The position numbers were made by a program, and so were the translations under genes. A DNA stretch of 64,000 bases from Rhodoferax sp. GTDB taxonomy: Bacteria; Pseudomonadota; Gammaproteobacteria; Burkholderiales; Burkholderiaceae_C. The notes beneath the pieces are model-generated. The model searched no databases, had not been told where the DNA came from, and worked only from the letters and a program-made list of their open reading frames with translations. Every line of letters begins with the position of its first letter. Within the stretch, counting starts at the first letter, position 1. Shown one piece after another: positions 51,278 through 63,772 of the stretch. Location of the stretch: NCBI GenBank assembly GCA_013791765.1, contig VMTC01000123.1, forward strand, positions 55,282 to 119,281, given 5' to 3'.

Positions 51278-51942
51278 GGTTCGGGGTGCACCACCGCAAG
51301 GCCCGCCGCCTGCCATTCAATGACGCCATCGAAAATCTTGCGCACCCGATAGCCTTTCGCGGCAAGCAATGCCACGGCCTCGTCGGACAGCAGGCAAAAC
51401 GGACCTCGGCAGTAAGCGACGATCTCTGTGTCTGACGGCAACTCAGCGAGGCGCTGTTCAATCTCGGCCAACGGCATCGAGCGGGCGAACGGCAAATGGG
51501 CTGTTGCGTACTCGGCAAGCGGACGCACATCAATGACGACTACCTCGCCTCGCCGTGCCTGATCCAGTAGCGCCTCCCGACCAACGGCGGAGAGTTTTGC
51601 CGGATCGGCCATCATCTGGCGCAGTGCCATCTTAAGTTCCAACAAGTGCTCTTCGGCAACCTCGCGCAGGTTGACCCACAGGCCGGCAATATCGTTGCCG
51701 GCCAGTTGATAGATGATGTATTTGCCGTCGCGGCGCGACGTAACGAGGCGCGCCTCCTTCAACACCCTTAGGTGGGCGCTGGTGAGCTTGATGTCAGCCG
51801 ACAACTCGCATGCCAGTGCTTCCACCGTCTTCTCACCTTGTGCCAACAGTTCCAGCAACTCCAGTCGCTTTGGGCTTGACACTGCTTTGCCGATTCGGGC
51901 GACCTGTTCGTACAGAGTATCTTTTAGCAATCTTTGATTCAT
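51274..51942 (-). CDS. ArsR-family regulator fused to a rhodanese domain
   Basis: A 222-residue protein. The N-terminal winged helix is of the ArsR/SmtB type (SSPKRLELLELLAQGEKTVEALA, HLRVLKEARLV). The C-terminal rhodanese domain (about 120-215) has the active-site cysteine in AYCRGPFC, DVRPLAEYATAHLPFA. The fusion is a known architecture, thought to sense persulfide or metal through the rhodanese. It likely represses its own operon through the inverted repeat over the start. Confidence 0.92.
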   Translation of the reverse strand: MNQRLLKDTLYEQVARIGKAVSSPKRLELLELLAQGEKTVEALACELSADIKLTSAHLRVLKEARLVTSRRDGKYIIYQLAGNDIAGLWVNLREVAEEHLLELKMALRQMMADPAKLSAVGREALLDQARRGEVVVIDVRPLAEYATAHLPFARSMPLAEIEQRLAELPSDTEIVAYCRGPFCLLSDEAVALLAAKGYRVRKIFDGVIEWQAAGLAVVHPEP

Positions 51943-51946
51943 ATCT

Positions 51947-51970
51947 ACATTCTAATGACTGTACGAATGT
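51947..51970. promoter_or_regulatory. ArsR-type inverted repeat before the ArsR-rhodanese gene
   Basis: ACATTC (51947-51952) and GAATGT (51965-51970), perfect 6-bp arms with 12 bp between, 5 bp upstream of the start codon. Size and position fit an autorepressor site. Confidence 0.5.
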
Positions 51971-52077
51971 TGATCAAGACTGCCAAACAGACTTCTCAAC
52001 TGAATCTAGGAAATTTCGGTCTACGCCTTCTATTTCACACTCCCTGTGTCACGCCTTTACGAACAGTCTTGGCGTGC

Positions 52078-52383
52078 TCAATGCCCCTCAATCAATTCCC
52101 CAAACAGTTCTTTGACCTTCGCCCGCGCCTGTCCAAGCGCAACGCGGCCTAGCTCGGTAATCTCGTAGACACGTCGCTCGCGCCGACCAGTACGCTCGTG
52201 ACGCGAAGTCAAATAGCCTTTTTTCTCAAGTCCATGCAGCATCGGATACAGCGTTCCGGCGCTCATCTCGTATCCGTGGTGCCGTAGTTCTTCAATGATG
52301 CCGAGTCCAAAAACCGGTTCCTCGGCAGCATGGTGCAGGATGTGCAGACGGATCAGGCCGCCGTAGAGGTCTTTGTCGGTCAT
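52078..52383 (-). CDS. PadR-family transcriptional regulator
   Basis: A 101-residue PadR winged-helix protein: LHILHHAAEEPVFGLGIIEEL, YEMSAGTLYPMLHGLEKKGYL and the basic wing RHERTGRRERRVYEITELG. I chose the ATG at 52383 (MTDKDLYGG). It lies 10 bp downstream of the remnant of a chromate transporter gene; padR-chrA pairs are known, so it was probably the regulator of that transporter. It appears intact. Confidence 0.88.
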   Translation of the reverse strand: MTDKDLYGGLIRLHILHHAAEEPVFGLGIIEELRHHGYEMSAGTLYPMLHGLEKKGYLTSRHERTGRRERRVYEITELGRVALGQARAKVKELFGELIEGH

Positions 52384-52393
52384 TGCCACAGTC

Positions 52394-52595
52394 TCACGGA
52401 ATGACACCCAGCAACCAGCCCACCGCTGCGCCCGTGATGACCACCAGGCAGGGCAGGAGCTTGCACAACATCAGCGCGACAAGGGTGACCGTATCCCAAG
52501 TGCGCGATTGGGCCGCCGAGAGAGCTCAGCCCAAGGCGCAGAAAGATAAGAAAAACAGACCACGGGTTGCGGTCGCTAGCGTGCGTGTTGGTCAT
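52394..52595 (-). pseudogene. chrA: Deletion remnant of chromate transporter chrA
   Basis: Only the two ends of a ChrA-like gene remain. The first 35 codons (MTNTHASDRNPW, then FLRLGLSSLGGPIAHLGY) match the ChrA N-terminus. They join directly, with a one-base frame change near 52490, to about 31 codons resembling its C-terminus (VTLVALMLCKLLP, GAAVGWLLGVIP, then stop at 52394). Intact proteins are about 400 residues, so roughly 1 kb has been lost. It sits immediately upstream of padR on the same strand. Confidence 0.72.
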
Positions 52596-52614
52596 GGTTC
52601 TTTTGATTTCAATG

Positions 52615-52632
52615 GGAATTGGAATTGGAATT
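52615..52632. repeat. Short tandem repeat GGAATT x3
   Basis: Three perfect copies of the hexamer GGAATT in the gap between the chrA remnant and the TSUP gene, with a fourth partial copy before them. Too short to say more; it could vary promoter spacing. Confidence 0.6.
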
Positions 52633-52640
52633 GGTTCATA

Positions 52641-52672
52641 ATAATCGAAGTTCGATAATGAAATTCGATTAT
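52641..52672. promoter_or_regulatory. Palindromic operator cluster before the TSUP gene
   Basis: ATAATCGAAGTTCGATAAT (52641-52659) is palindromic around a central G with one mismatch, followed by a further half site ATTCGATTAT (52663-52672). It lies between the chrA remnant and the divergent TSUP permease, so it could be the PadR or another regulator's site. Confidence 0.5.
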
Positions 52673-52689
52673 TTGATGGAGGTACACCC

Positions 52690-53472
52690 ATGGAACTTGT
52701 CTTGATTGGCGTCTCGGCGCTATTGGTCTCTGGTCTGACACTTTTCTCAGGCTTCGGCCTTGGGACAGTTTTGATGCCGGTTTTCGCGCTCTTCTTCCCG
52801 TTGCCGCTGGCTATCGCAGCCACCGCTGTAGTGCATTTTGCCAACAATATTTTCAAGTTCGGCTTGATGGCCAAGCAGGCTGACTGGCGGGTGGTGGCAC
52901 GTTTCAGCGTGCCTGCCGCTATCGCCGCCTTGGTGGGGGCAAGTCTCATCAATCTGTTCGACAAGATGCCGATCATTGCAAGCTACACCCTTGGCGGATC
53001 GACGTTCGAGATCACCGTGATCAAGGCTGTCATTGGCTCCCTGATCGTGGCATTCGCCCTCCTGGAGTTGTCCAAGCGCTTTCAAGCGCTGGCGTTCCCG
53101 CCAAGTTGGCTGCCGCTGGGGGGCGCTCTGTCCGGTTTCTTCGGCGGCCTGTCCGGCAACCAAGGCGCACTGCGCTCGGCTTTTCTTTTGAAAAGCGGCC
53201 TGTCAAAAGAGGCTTTCGTCGCAACGGGCGTCGTTTCAGCCGTCATCGTGGATGCTGCGCGACTGATGGTTTATGGCGCCAGTTTCATGGCGAGTAACTT
53301 TGCTCAGTCGCAGGAACTGCTTGCGCCAGTTGCGGTCGGCACAATCTGCGCTTTCATTGGCTCCTTCATGGGCAAGCGCATGCTGCAAAAAGTGACACTG
53401 CGCACCGTGCAGATCGTGGTGGCTGCAGCCATGCTGCTGATCGGCGTTGGATTGGCGGCCGGTCTGGTCTAG
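52690..53472 (+). CDS. TauE/SafE (TSUP) membrane permease, second copy
   Basis: A 260-residue permease of about eight helices. The N-terminal half has LTLFSGFGLGTVLMPVFALFF and the second half ALSGFFGGLSGNQGALRSAFLL, both family signatures. It is only distantly like the TSUP protein at 41.9-42.7 kb. GGAGG precedes the ATG. It is divergent from the chrA remnant and padR; sulfite or a related anion is a likely substrate. Confidence 0.88.
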   Translation: MELVLIGVSALLVSGLTLFSGFGLGTVLMPVFALFFPLPLAIAATAVVHFANNIFKFGLMAKQADWRVVARFSVPAAIAALVGASLINLFDKMPIIASYTLGGSTFEITVIKAVIGSLIVAFALLELSKRFQALAFPPSWLPLGGALSGFFGGLSGNQGALRSAFLLKSGLSKEAFVATGVVSAVIVDAARLMVYGASFMASNFAQSQELLAPVAVGTICAFIGSFMGKRMLQKVTLRTVQIVVAAAMLLIGVGLAAGLV

Positions 53473-53525
53473 CCGCAAAGCACTGCGGTTAGACTGTCAT
53501 TTTTTTAATTTTCAGGATATTGATC

Positions 53526-54218
53526 ATGAGCAAACTGGTTAGCTACGACCTTCTCGATGGTGTTGCCACATTGGCACTGGACAACGGCAAGGTCAATGCG
53601 ATCTCGCCCGATCTGATTGCAGACTTCAATCAGGCTCTAGATCAAGCCGAGCAAGATCGCGCGGTCGTGATCATCACCGGCAAGCCCGGCATTCTTTCTG
53701 GCGGTTTTGACCTCAAGGTCATGATGTCTGGCCCGCAAAATGCGATTGATCTGGTGAGCGCTGGCTCAACGCTGACGCGCCGCCTGCTGGCCCACCCGTT
53801 CCCGGTCATCGTCGCGTGCCCAGGACACGCAGTTGCCAAAGGTGCGTTTTTGTTGCTGGCAGCCGATTACCGTATCGGCGTCGAAGGCCCATTCAATATC
53901 GGCCTCAACGAGGTGCAGATTGGCATGACGATGCACCATGTGGGCATCGAGTTGGCTCGCAACCGTTTGAACCCATCGGCCTTCCAGCGCTCGGTGATCA
54001 GCGCAGAAATGTTCAACCCCCAGGGCGCGCTCACGGCAGGTTTTTTTGACCAGGTGGTCGCCATTGACCAGTTACTGGTCACTGCCCAGGAAGTGGCCCT
54101 GCGTTTGAAGAAGATCAACTTGCCGGCGCACAAGAACACCAAGCTCAAGGTTCGCAAGGCGCTGCTCGACACGCTTGACGCCGCCCTGGAACTCGACAAA
54201 GTCAGCGGTTTGCACTGA
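53526..54218 (+). CDS. Crotonase / enoyl-CoA hydratase-isomerase family protein
   Basis: A 230-residue crotonase-fold protein. The oxyanion-hole segment is GKPGILSGGFDLKVM, and the second glycine-rich motif is CPGHAVAKGAFLLLAADYRIG. The usual catalytic glutamates are not obvious (NEVQIGMTM has one), so the exact reaction is uncertain. ATG at 53526 with AGGA upstream. It converges on fadD with a 67-bp gap, and both act on acyl-CoA. Confidence 0.85.
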   Translation: MSKLVSYDLLDGVATLALDNGKVNAISPDLIADFNQALDQAEQDRAVVIITGKPGILSGGFDLKVMMSGPQNAIDLVSAGSTLTRRLLAHPFPVIVACPGHAVAKGAFLLLAADYRIGVEGPFNIGLNEVQIGMTMHHVGIELARNRLNPSAFQRSVISAEMFNPQGALTAGFFDQVVAIDQLLVTAQEVALRLKKINLPAHKNTKLKVRKALLDTLDAALELDKVSGLH

Positions 54219-54285
54219 CCCAGTCGAAGCGGGCTCTGGCCGCTAGCAAGCCGGTCGCCCTGCCCGCCGTTCAGCGCGATAGAGA

Positions 54286-55938
54286 TCACTCTTTAGCGGG
54301 CATGTCGCGCAGGTCGCGACGCAGTATCTTGCCGATTGGTGATTTAGGCAGTTCATCACGGAACGTGATATGGCGGGGCATTTTGTAACCGGTGAGCTGG
54401 GTCTTGCAGTGCGCAATGATGTCTTCTTTACTGAGCGCGGGGTCTTTTCTGACAATCACCACCTTGACGGATTCGCCGGTTTTTTCGTCCGGTATCCCCA
54501 CAGCGCCGCATTCAAGAACCCCTGGATGGGAAGCGACAACGCTTTCAATCTCATTGGGGTAAACGTTGAAGCCAGAAACCAGAATCATGTCTTTCTTGCG
54601 GTCGGTGATGGTAAAGCCGCCCTCGCCATCCAGGTGGCCGACGTCGCCGGTTTTTAACCAGCCGTCCTGCATCACCTTGGCGGTCTCTTGCGGGTTGTTC
54701 CAGTAACCCTGCATGACCTGGGGCCCGCGGATGCAGATTTCCCCTGTGTGCTGCTCAATATCGCCCTCGCCGCGCCAGACCGGTAACTCGTTGAAGTGAT
54801 CATCGCGGATCGACACATCGGTGGACGGTACTGGCAAACCAATCTTGCCGTTCCAGGGTTCATTGAGCGGATTGGCACAGGCGCCAGGCGAAGTCTCGGT
54901 CAGGCCATAAGCTTCCATGATGTAGCGTCCGGTCACTTGCTGCCAGCGCTCGGCTACAGATTTTTGCACTGCGGCGCCACCGCCCACCACCACCTTGAGG
55001 TTGGAAAAGTCGAGTTGATCAAAGCCCGCTGCATTAAGCAGGCCGTTGAACAAGGTGTTGACCCCTGTGAACACGCTGAACTTCCACTGGCCGAGTTCCT
55101 TCACCAGTGCCGGCAAATCGCGCGGGTTGGTGATGAGCACAATCAGACTACCCCATTTCATGAACGACAGAGTCGAAGTCAGGCAGAAGATGTGATACAT
55201 CGGCAATGGCGCAATGGCGATCTCTCTGCCTTCCTTGAAGCTGGCCGAAATCCAGACACCCGTTTGCTCCAGGTTGGCCAGAATATTGCGGTGGCTCAGC
55301 ATGGCGCCTTTGGAAACACCGGTGGTGCCACCGGTGTACTGCAGAAAGGCGATGTCCTCGCCTTTGAGTTGAACCGGTTTGAACGCGGACTTTGCACCGC
55401 GCGCCAGCGCTGCCCGAAAGCCCACGGAGCCCTCAATGTGCCAGGGAGGCACCATTTTTTTCACCCTTTTGATGACGAAATTCACCAGCCAGCGCTTGGG
55501 CCAACGCAATAGATCGCCCACTTGCGTGGTAATCACATGCTTGACTGGCGTTTTGCCAATCACACCCTGTAGAACACTGGCAAAGTTCTCAATGATGACG
55601 ATGGCTTTGGCGCCAGAATCGTGCAGTTGATGCTCCAGTTCGCGAGGCGTGTACAGTGGATTCACATTCACAACCACCATGCCCGCGCGCAGGATGCCGA
55701 ACAGGGCCACCGGGTATTGCAACAAATTGGGCGCCATGATGGCGACGCGGTCGCCTTGCGCCATGCCTGGCAAGCCCTGCAAAAAGGCGGCAAACTCGCA
55801 CGTCAAGCGCTCCAGCTCGGCATAGCTCAAGGTGCGGCCAAGGTTGTGAAATGCGGGTCGGTCAGCGAATTTGGCCGCCGTCTTTTCCAGCAAGTCAGGA
55901 ATCGACTTGAACAAGTCGGGATTGATCTCGGCTGGCAT
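54286..55938 (-). CDS. fadD: Long-chain fatty acid-CoA ligase
   Basis: A 550-residue (to the first ATG) adenylate-forming ligase that activates fatty acids for beta-oxidation. Motifs: YTGGTTGVSKGAMLSHRN (P-loop), YGLTETSPGA, GWLKTGDVGHLD and DRKKDMILVSGFNVYPNEIE. Family members usually begin a dozen residues earlier with a WLKxYPxGxPAEI segment. The same frame here continues upstream with IWLKKYPVGMPAEI, and an ATC at 55975-55977 has GGAG 6 bp before it, so the true start may be a non-ATG codon giving 563 residues. Confidence 0.93.
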   Translation of the reverse strand: MPAEINPDLFKSIPDLLEKTAAKFADRPAFHNLGRTLSYAELERLTCEFAAFLQGLPGMAQGDRVAIMAPNLLQYPVALFGILRAGMVVVNVNPLYTPRELEHQLHDSGAKAIVIIENFASVLQGVIGKTPVKHVITTQVGDLLRWPKRWLVNFVIKRVKKMVPPWHIEGSVGFRAALARGAKSAFKPVQLKGEDIAFLQYTGGTTGVSKGAMLSHRNILANLEQTGVWISASFKEGREIAIAPLPMYHIFCLTSTLSFMKWGSLIVLITNPRDLPALVKELGQWKFSVFTGVNTLFNGLLNAAGFDQLDFSNLKVVVGGGAAVQKSVAERWQQVTGRYIMEAYGLTETSPGACANPLNEPWNGKIGLPVPSTDVSIRDDHFNELPVWRGEGDIEQHTGEICIRGPQVMQGYWNNPQETAKVMQDGWLKTGDVGHLDGEGGFTITDRKKDMILVSGFNVYPNEIESVVASHPGVLECGAVGIPDEKTGESVKVVIVRKDPALSKEDIIAHCKTQLTGYKMPRHITFRDELPKSPIGKILRRDLRDMPAKE

Positions 55939-56014
55939 GCCGACGGGGTATTTTTTGAGCCAGATTTGCTTATCGATGGTGTTCTCCGTTTAAAGTTAAA
56001 TTGGGGCTGCGGGT

Positions 56015-56929
56015 TCAGGCTACTGAAAAATGCACGGTCGGTGCACTCAGGTCGGCAAATGAGGTTCCCAGGGCAATTTCACCGTGGCCATGCAAGGCGC
56101 ATTCCTCGCGCCTGAGCAACAGGTCGGCGCCACCGCCGGAAAAGCGCACCCAGCAGCCGTAGGAGCTCAGGTCCACGAGCATGACGCTGCCGTTGCGCCA
56201 GTCAATGCGCGCATGGGTGCGAGAAACTCGCGGATCATTGACGACGAACTCGGCCTGGTGCATGCGGCCAATGTGAATCGGCATTTCGAAGGATTGGAAG
56301 GTCTTGCGGGTGTCCAGCCAGCTCAGCTCAATCTGGCCACCCAATGCATCCGTTTGAGTCACGTCGAACTGCGGGTCCATCTCGGCCTGCATGGTCAGAA
56401 AATCTGAGGCGACGTCTTCTTGCCAATCGATTTGGTAGACCGTGCATGGCTCGGCGCGCCCACGGATGCTGATCGGTCCAAGGATTCGAAAGCGTACCCC
56501 ATCTGCCTCCGTGGCAGTGTCTAGCGCAGCGCTATTTGCCCATATTTGATGCGCACCGGAGAGGTCGCTCAAACGCGCCGCAATATTGACCGCATCGCCA
56601 TAGCAGTCGCCTGCGACAATTTCGACGTCGCCACTGGCCACTCCGACGCGAATTGGCATGCGCTGGGAAGGTACCACGTGGGTCATGCGTTTTTGGTGTA
56701 GACGCTGCATCTCCACCACGGCATTGATAGCCGATGCACTGTCGTCAAACAAGGCCAGCACTCCGTCGCCCAGCATCTTCACGACGCGCCCACCGTGCGC
56801 CTCGACTATTTTTGCAATCCAGGTCGTCACCTGCATCACCGCCTGAGTCGCCTTGGCATTGCCCAAGGCTTCAAAGACCCTGGTGCTGCCAAACAGATCG
56901 GTAAATACGACAGTAGTGTGCACGCCCAT
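56015..56929 (-). CDS. Class III adenylate/guanylate cyclase with C-terminal FHA domain
   Basis: A 304-residue soluble protein. The cyclase domain (1-165) has metal-binding aspartates in FTDLFGST and MLGDGVLALF and the catalytic Asn/Arg in GDAVNIAARLSD. The FHA domain (about 205-300) shows IHIGRMHQAEFVVNDPRVSRTHARI, including the phosphothreonine-binding Arg/Ser/His. It should make cyclic nucleotide in response to binding a phosphorylated partner, but partner and nucleotide are unknown. No kinase or phosphatase gene is adjacent. Confidence 0.88.
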   Translation of the reverse strand: MGVHTTVVFTDLFGSTRVFEALGNAKATQAVMQVTTWIAKIVEAHGGRVVKMLGDGVLALFDDSASAINAVVEMQRLHQKRMTHVVPSQRMPIRVGVASGDVEIVAGDCYGDAVNIAARLSDLSGAHQIWANSAALDTATEADGVRFRILGPISIRGRAEPCTVYQIDWQEDVASDFLTMQAEMDPQFDVTQTDALGGQIELSWLDTRKTFQSFEMPIHIGRMHQAEFVVNDPRVSRTHARIDWRNGSVMLVDLSSYGCWVRFSGGGADLLLRREECALHGHGEIALGTSFADLSAPTVHFSVA

Positions 56930-56986
56930 ACCCAGCTGATTCCGTTTCTAGATGTTGGGAAGAGTTTAGAGCAAATCCCCCGTTTA

Positions 56987-59156
<2,170 letters not shown>

Positions 59157-59163
59157 TCTATAT

Positions 59164-60773
59164 TTATTCCCACTCAATGGTCGCTGGCGGCTTGCTTGAC
59201 ACGTCATACGTGACGCGGTTGATGCCGCGCACCTCGTTGATGATGCGGCTCGAGACCTTTTTCAGCAGCGCATACGGCAACTCGGCCCAATCGGCGGTCA
59301 TGAAGTCGTTGGTCTGCACCGCGCGCAGGGCCACGACGTAATCGTAGGTGCGGCCATCGCCCATGACGCCAACGCTCTTGACCGGCAAGAACACCACAAA
59401 GGCCTGGCTGGTGAGGTCGTACCAGCTCTTGCCCGACGCCTCATCGATGAAATTGCGCAGCTCTTCGATAAAGATGGCGTCGGCCCGGCGCAGCAAGTCG
59501 GCGTATTCCTTCTTGACCTCGCCCAGAATCCGAACGCCCAGACCGGGACCCGGAAAAGGATGCCGGTACACCATGTGATAGGGCAAACCGAGCGCTACGC
59601 CGAGCTCGCGCACTTCGTCCTTGAACAACTCGCGCAGTGGCTCTAACAGCTTGAGTCCGAGCTTTTCAGGCAAGCCACCCACGTTGTGGTGGCTCTTGAT
59701 GACCACGGCCTTTTTGTTTTTGGCGCCGCCGGACTCGATCACGTCCGGGTAAATCGTGCCTTGGGCCAACCAGGCGACGTGGCGCGACTGGTCGCTCTTG
59801 AGTTTGTCCGCCTCGGCCTTGAACACCTCGACAAATTCACGGCCAATGATCTTGCGCTTGGCTTCGGGCTCGCTCACACCCGCCAGACAACCCAGAAACT
59901 GGTCAGCGGCGTCAACCCGGATCACCTTGGCGTGCAACTTGCCGACAAACATCTCCATCACCATGTCGCCCTCGTTCAGGCGCAACAGCCCGTGATCGAC
60001 GAACACGCAGGTCAACTGATCGCCAATGGCGCGGTGAATCAGGGCCGCGGCGACGGATGAGTCCACCCCACCGGAAAGGCCCAAAATCACTTCTTCGGTG
60101 CCGACCTGGGCGCGGATCTGCGCCACAGCCTCGCTGATGTAGTCACCCATGATCCAGTCAGCCCGGGCGCCGCAGATGTCGAGCACAAAACGTTCCAGAA
60201 TCGCCGCGCCGCGCTTTGTGTGCGTCACCTCGGGGTGAAACTGCAGACCGTAAAAACGCCGCTCTTCATCGGCCATGCCGGCGATCGGGCAACTGTCGGT
60301 ACTGGCCATCAGCTTGAAGCCGTGCGGCAATTCGGTGACCTTGTCGCCGTGGCTCATCCAGACCTGCAGCATGCCGTGGCCCGCAGGCGTCTTGTAGTCC
60401 TGAATGCCTTCCAGCAAGGTGGTGTGGCCGTGCGCACGCACATCGGCTGGGCCAAACTCACGCTGGTGCCCGCTAGTGACGAGCCCGCCCAACTGGTGCG
60501 CCATGGTCTGCATCCCGTAGCAAATGCCCAGCACCGGCACGCCCAGTTCAAACACCGCAGGCGGCGCTTTGTCGGTCGTGTCTTCATAGACGCTGGCGTG
60601 GCTGCCCGACAGAATAATGCCCTTGAGCTTGCCATCGCGTGCATAGGCGCGCAGCCACTCGTCAGTCACGTCACACGGATGAACTTCGCAAAAAACATGG
60701 GCTTCACGGATGCGCCGCGCAATCAGCTGGGTGACCTGTGAGCCGAAGTCAAGGATGAGGATTTTTTGATGCA

Positions 60774-60774
<1 letters not shown>
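59164..60774 (-). CDS. guaA: GMP synthase (glutamine-hydrolysing)
   Basis: A 536-residue enzyme converting XMP to GMP. The N-terminal glutamine amidotransferase has the nucleophile in [12 protein letters not shown] and His/Glu in FHPEVTHT. The ATP-pyrophosphatase domain has [15 protein letters not shown], and the C-terminal dimerisation domain ends [19 protein letters not shown]. Its start overlaps the guaB stop by one base (TAATG), so guaB-guaA is one operon. Confidence 0.98.
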
Positions 60775-62246
<1,472 letters not shown>

Positions 62247-62373
62247 CTAAGCTCCAAATGACGGATTGTACCCGCGCCTGTGGTACTCAACTTGCCTGGC
62301 ATGAGGGCTGAGAATACGGTTTCCCCTTCCTATTTACTGCGTAGCCATCTCGGCTGAGCGCTAAACTTCGGCC

Positions 62374-62880
62374 ATGAAAAATATTCGATTCATTTTTTTG
62401 CTGCTCGCCAGTCTGGTCTCTCTGGCCGCTCAAGGGCAATGGCAATGGACCGACAAGGACGGTCGTAAGGTGTTTAGCGACCGCGCGCCCCCGGCCGAGG
62501 TACTAGAGAAGAACATTCTTAAACGCCCTGGCAGCAACGGCACGACCAAGGCCGATGCGCCAGCGTCGCCTGCGGTGGCCACAGCCGCGCCACAAAGCGT
62601 GGCCAGCGCACCCAAGCTCAGTGGGCTTGACAAGGAAATGGCGGACAAGAAGAAAAAAGCGGACGAAGCTCAAGCCGCCCAACGCAAGGCCGAGCAAGAG
62701 AAAATCACGAAAGCCAAAATTGAAAATTGCGCGCGCGCCAAACAGGCCAAAGCGAACTTTGACTCGGGCGTGCGCATCAGTCGCATCAACGAGAAAGGAG
62801 AGCGTGAGGTGCTCGACGATGCCGCCCGTGCCGCTGAGCTCAAGCGCATTCAGTCCATCGTGGATGCTGACTGCAAATAG
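62374..62880 (+). CDS. Secreted DUF4124-domain protein
   Basis: A 168-residue exported protein: signal peptide (about 1-21, cleaved after LAAQG), the DUF4124 segment QWQWTDKDGRKVFSDRAPP, then a Lys/Glu/Ala-rich helical region (about 85-120) and a conserved end with ARAAELKRIQSIVDADCK. Function unknown; such proteins are common in betaproteobacterial envelopes. It is divergent from guaB and converges on rnfH. Confidence 0.85.
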   Translation: MKNIRFIFLLLASLVSLAAQGQWQWTDKDGRKVFSDRAPPAEVLEKNILKRPGSNGTTKADAPASPAVATAAPQSVASAPKLSGLDKEMADKKKKADEAQAAQRKAEQEKITKAKIENCARAKQAKANFDSGVRISRINEKGEREVLDDAARAAELKRIQSIVDADCK

Positions 62881-62910
62881 ACGGCCTGAGGGAGCGCCGC
62901 GCGCGCCGAC

Positions 62911-63258
62911 TCAGTAGCCGGTCTTGGCGCCCGCACGTTTTTTTACAAAGAGCCCGGCGCTGCGCGCGCCCTGGCTCACAAAGCGCTCCCGACGCGCCAC
63001 TTTGGGGTCGACGCGAAGTGGCCGGTAAATTTCAATCCGATCCTGGTCTTGGAGCCTTTGCGTCAAGCCAGCGGTCTTCCCCCACACGCCCAACGCCAAA
63101 CTAGACGTATCAAGTTCCGGGAATTGTCGCAACAGACCACTGGCCTGCAGTGCCTGCAAGACAGTGCTGCCTGCGCTCAGTTGCAACACAAGCTCGCGCA
63201 CATCGCGGGGAAACGGCGCATAAACCACCGTGATTTGAAGGTGCGCGTCACTCGCCAT
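62911..63258 (-). CDS. rnfH: RnfH-family ubiquitin-like protein
   Basis: A 115-residue RnfH/UPF0125 protein with a beta-grasp fold (ITVVYAPFPRDVRELVLQLSAGSTVLQAL, GVWGKTAGLTQRLQDQDRIEIYRPLRVDP). Its role is unclear despite the name. The start at 63258 overlaps the end of ratA by 11 bp; this ratA-rnfH pair is usual beside smpB, which is not in the window. The last 35 residues are basic. Confidence 0.92.
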   Translation of the reverse strand: MASDAHLQITVVYAPFPRDVRELVLQLSAGSTVLQALQASGLLRQFPELDTSSLALGVWGKTAGLTQRLQDQDRIEIYRPLRVDPKVARRERFVSQGARSAGLFVKKRAGAKTGY

Positions 63259-63691
63259 AAACCTGCTGGGCCCGTTTGACAAAGGCGTCCACCATGCTGG
63301 CGGCGATCTTGTCAAAAACCGGACCCACCAGCTTGCCCAGCGTCGCGTTGTCAAAACCGTAGTGCAGTGTCAACTCCACCCGGCAAGCCCGCTGGGAGTC
63401 ATCACCGATCGGCACAAAGTTCCATTCGCCATCGAGTCTTGAAAACGGACCATTCACCAGCTTGATGGCGACCTGTCGGTCCGGCACATGCGCATTGCGC
63501 GTGGTGAAGGTCTGGCGGATGCCACTGAAAGAAATGCCAATTTCCGCCGTCATCCCTGTTTCGTCGCCCGTGACGACGCGCGCGCGATCACACCAGGGCA
63601 AAAATTTGGGGTATTGATCCACGTCTGTCACGAGCACGTACATCTCGGCCCGGCTGTACCAGATGAGGACGGACTTGGTGACTGTTTTCAT
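63248..63691 (-). CDS. ratA: RatA-type START-domain protein (COQ10-like)
   Basis: A 147-residue SRPBCC-fold protein: MYVLVTDVDQYPKFLPWCDRARV and LTLHYGFDNATLGKLVGPVFDKIAASMVDAFVKRA. E. coli RatA is described as blocking ribosome subunit joining, while mitochondrial relatives help ubiquinone function; which applies here is open. It is co-transcribed with rnfH. Confidence 0.92.
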   Translation of the reverse strand: MKTVTKSVLIWYSRAEMYVLVTDVDQYPKFLPWCDRARVVTGDETGMTAEIGISFSGIRQTFTTRNAHVPDRQVAIKLVNGPFSRLDGEWNFVPIGDDSQRACRVELTLHYGFDNATLGKLVGPVFDKIAASMVDAFVKRAQQVYGE

Positions 63692-63772
63692 GACGGGTTG
63701 CTGCTCTGCGCGGAATTGTAAACAAGTGGCTGATCTTGGAAGCCCAGACTAATCTTGCCCACCTTCCTGCCA

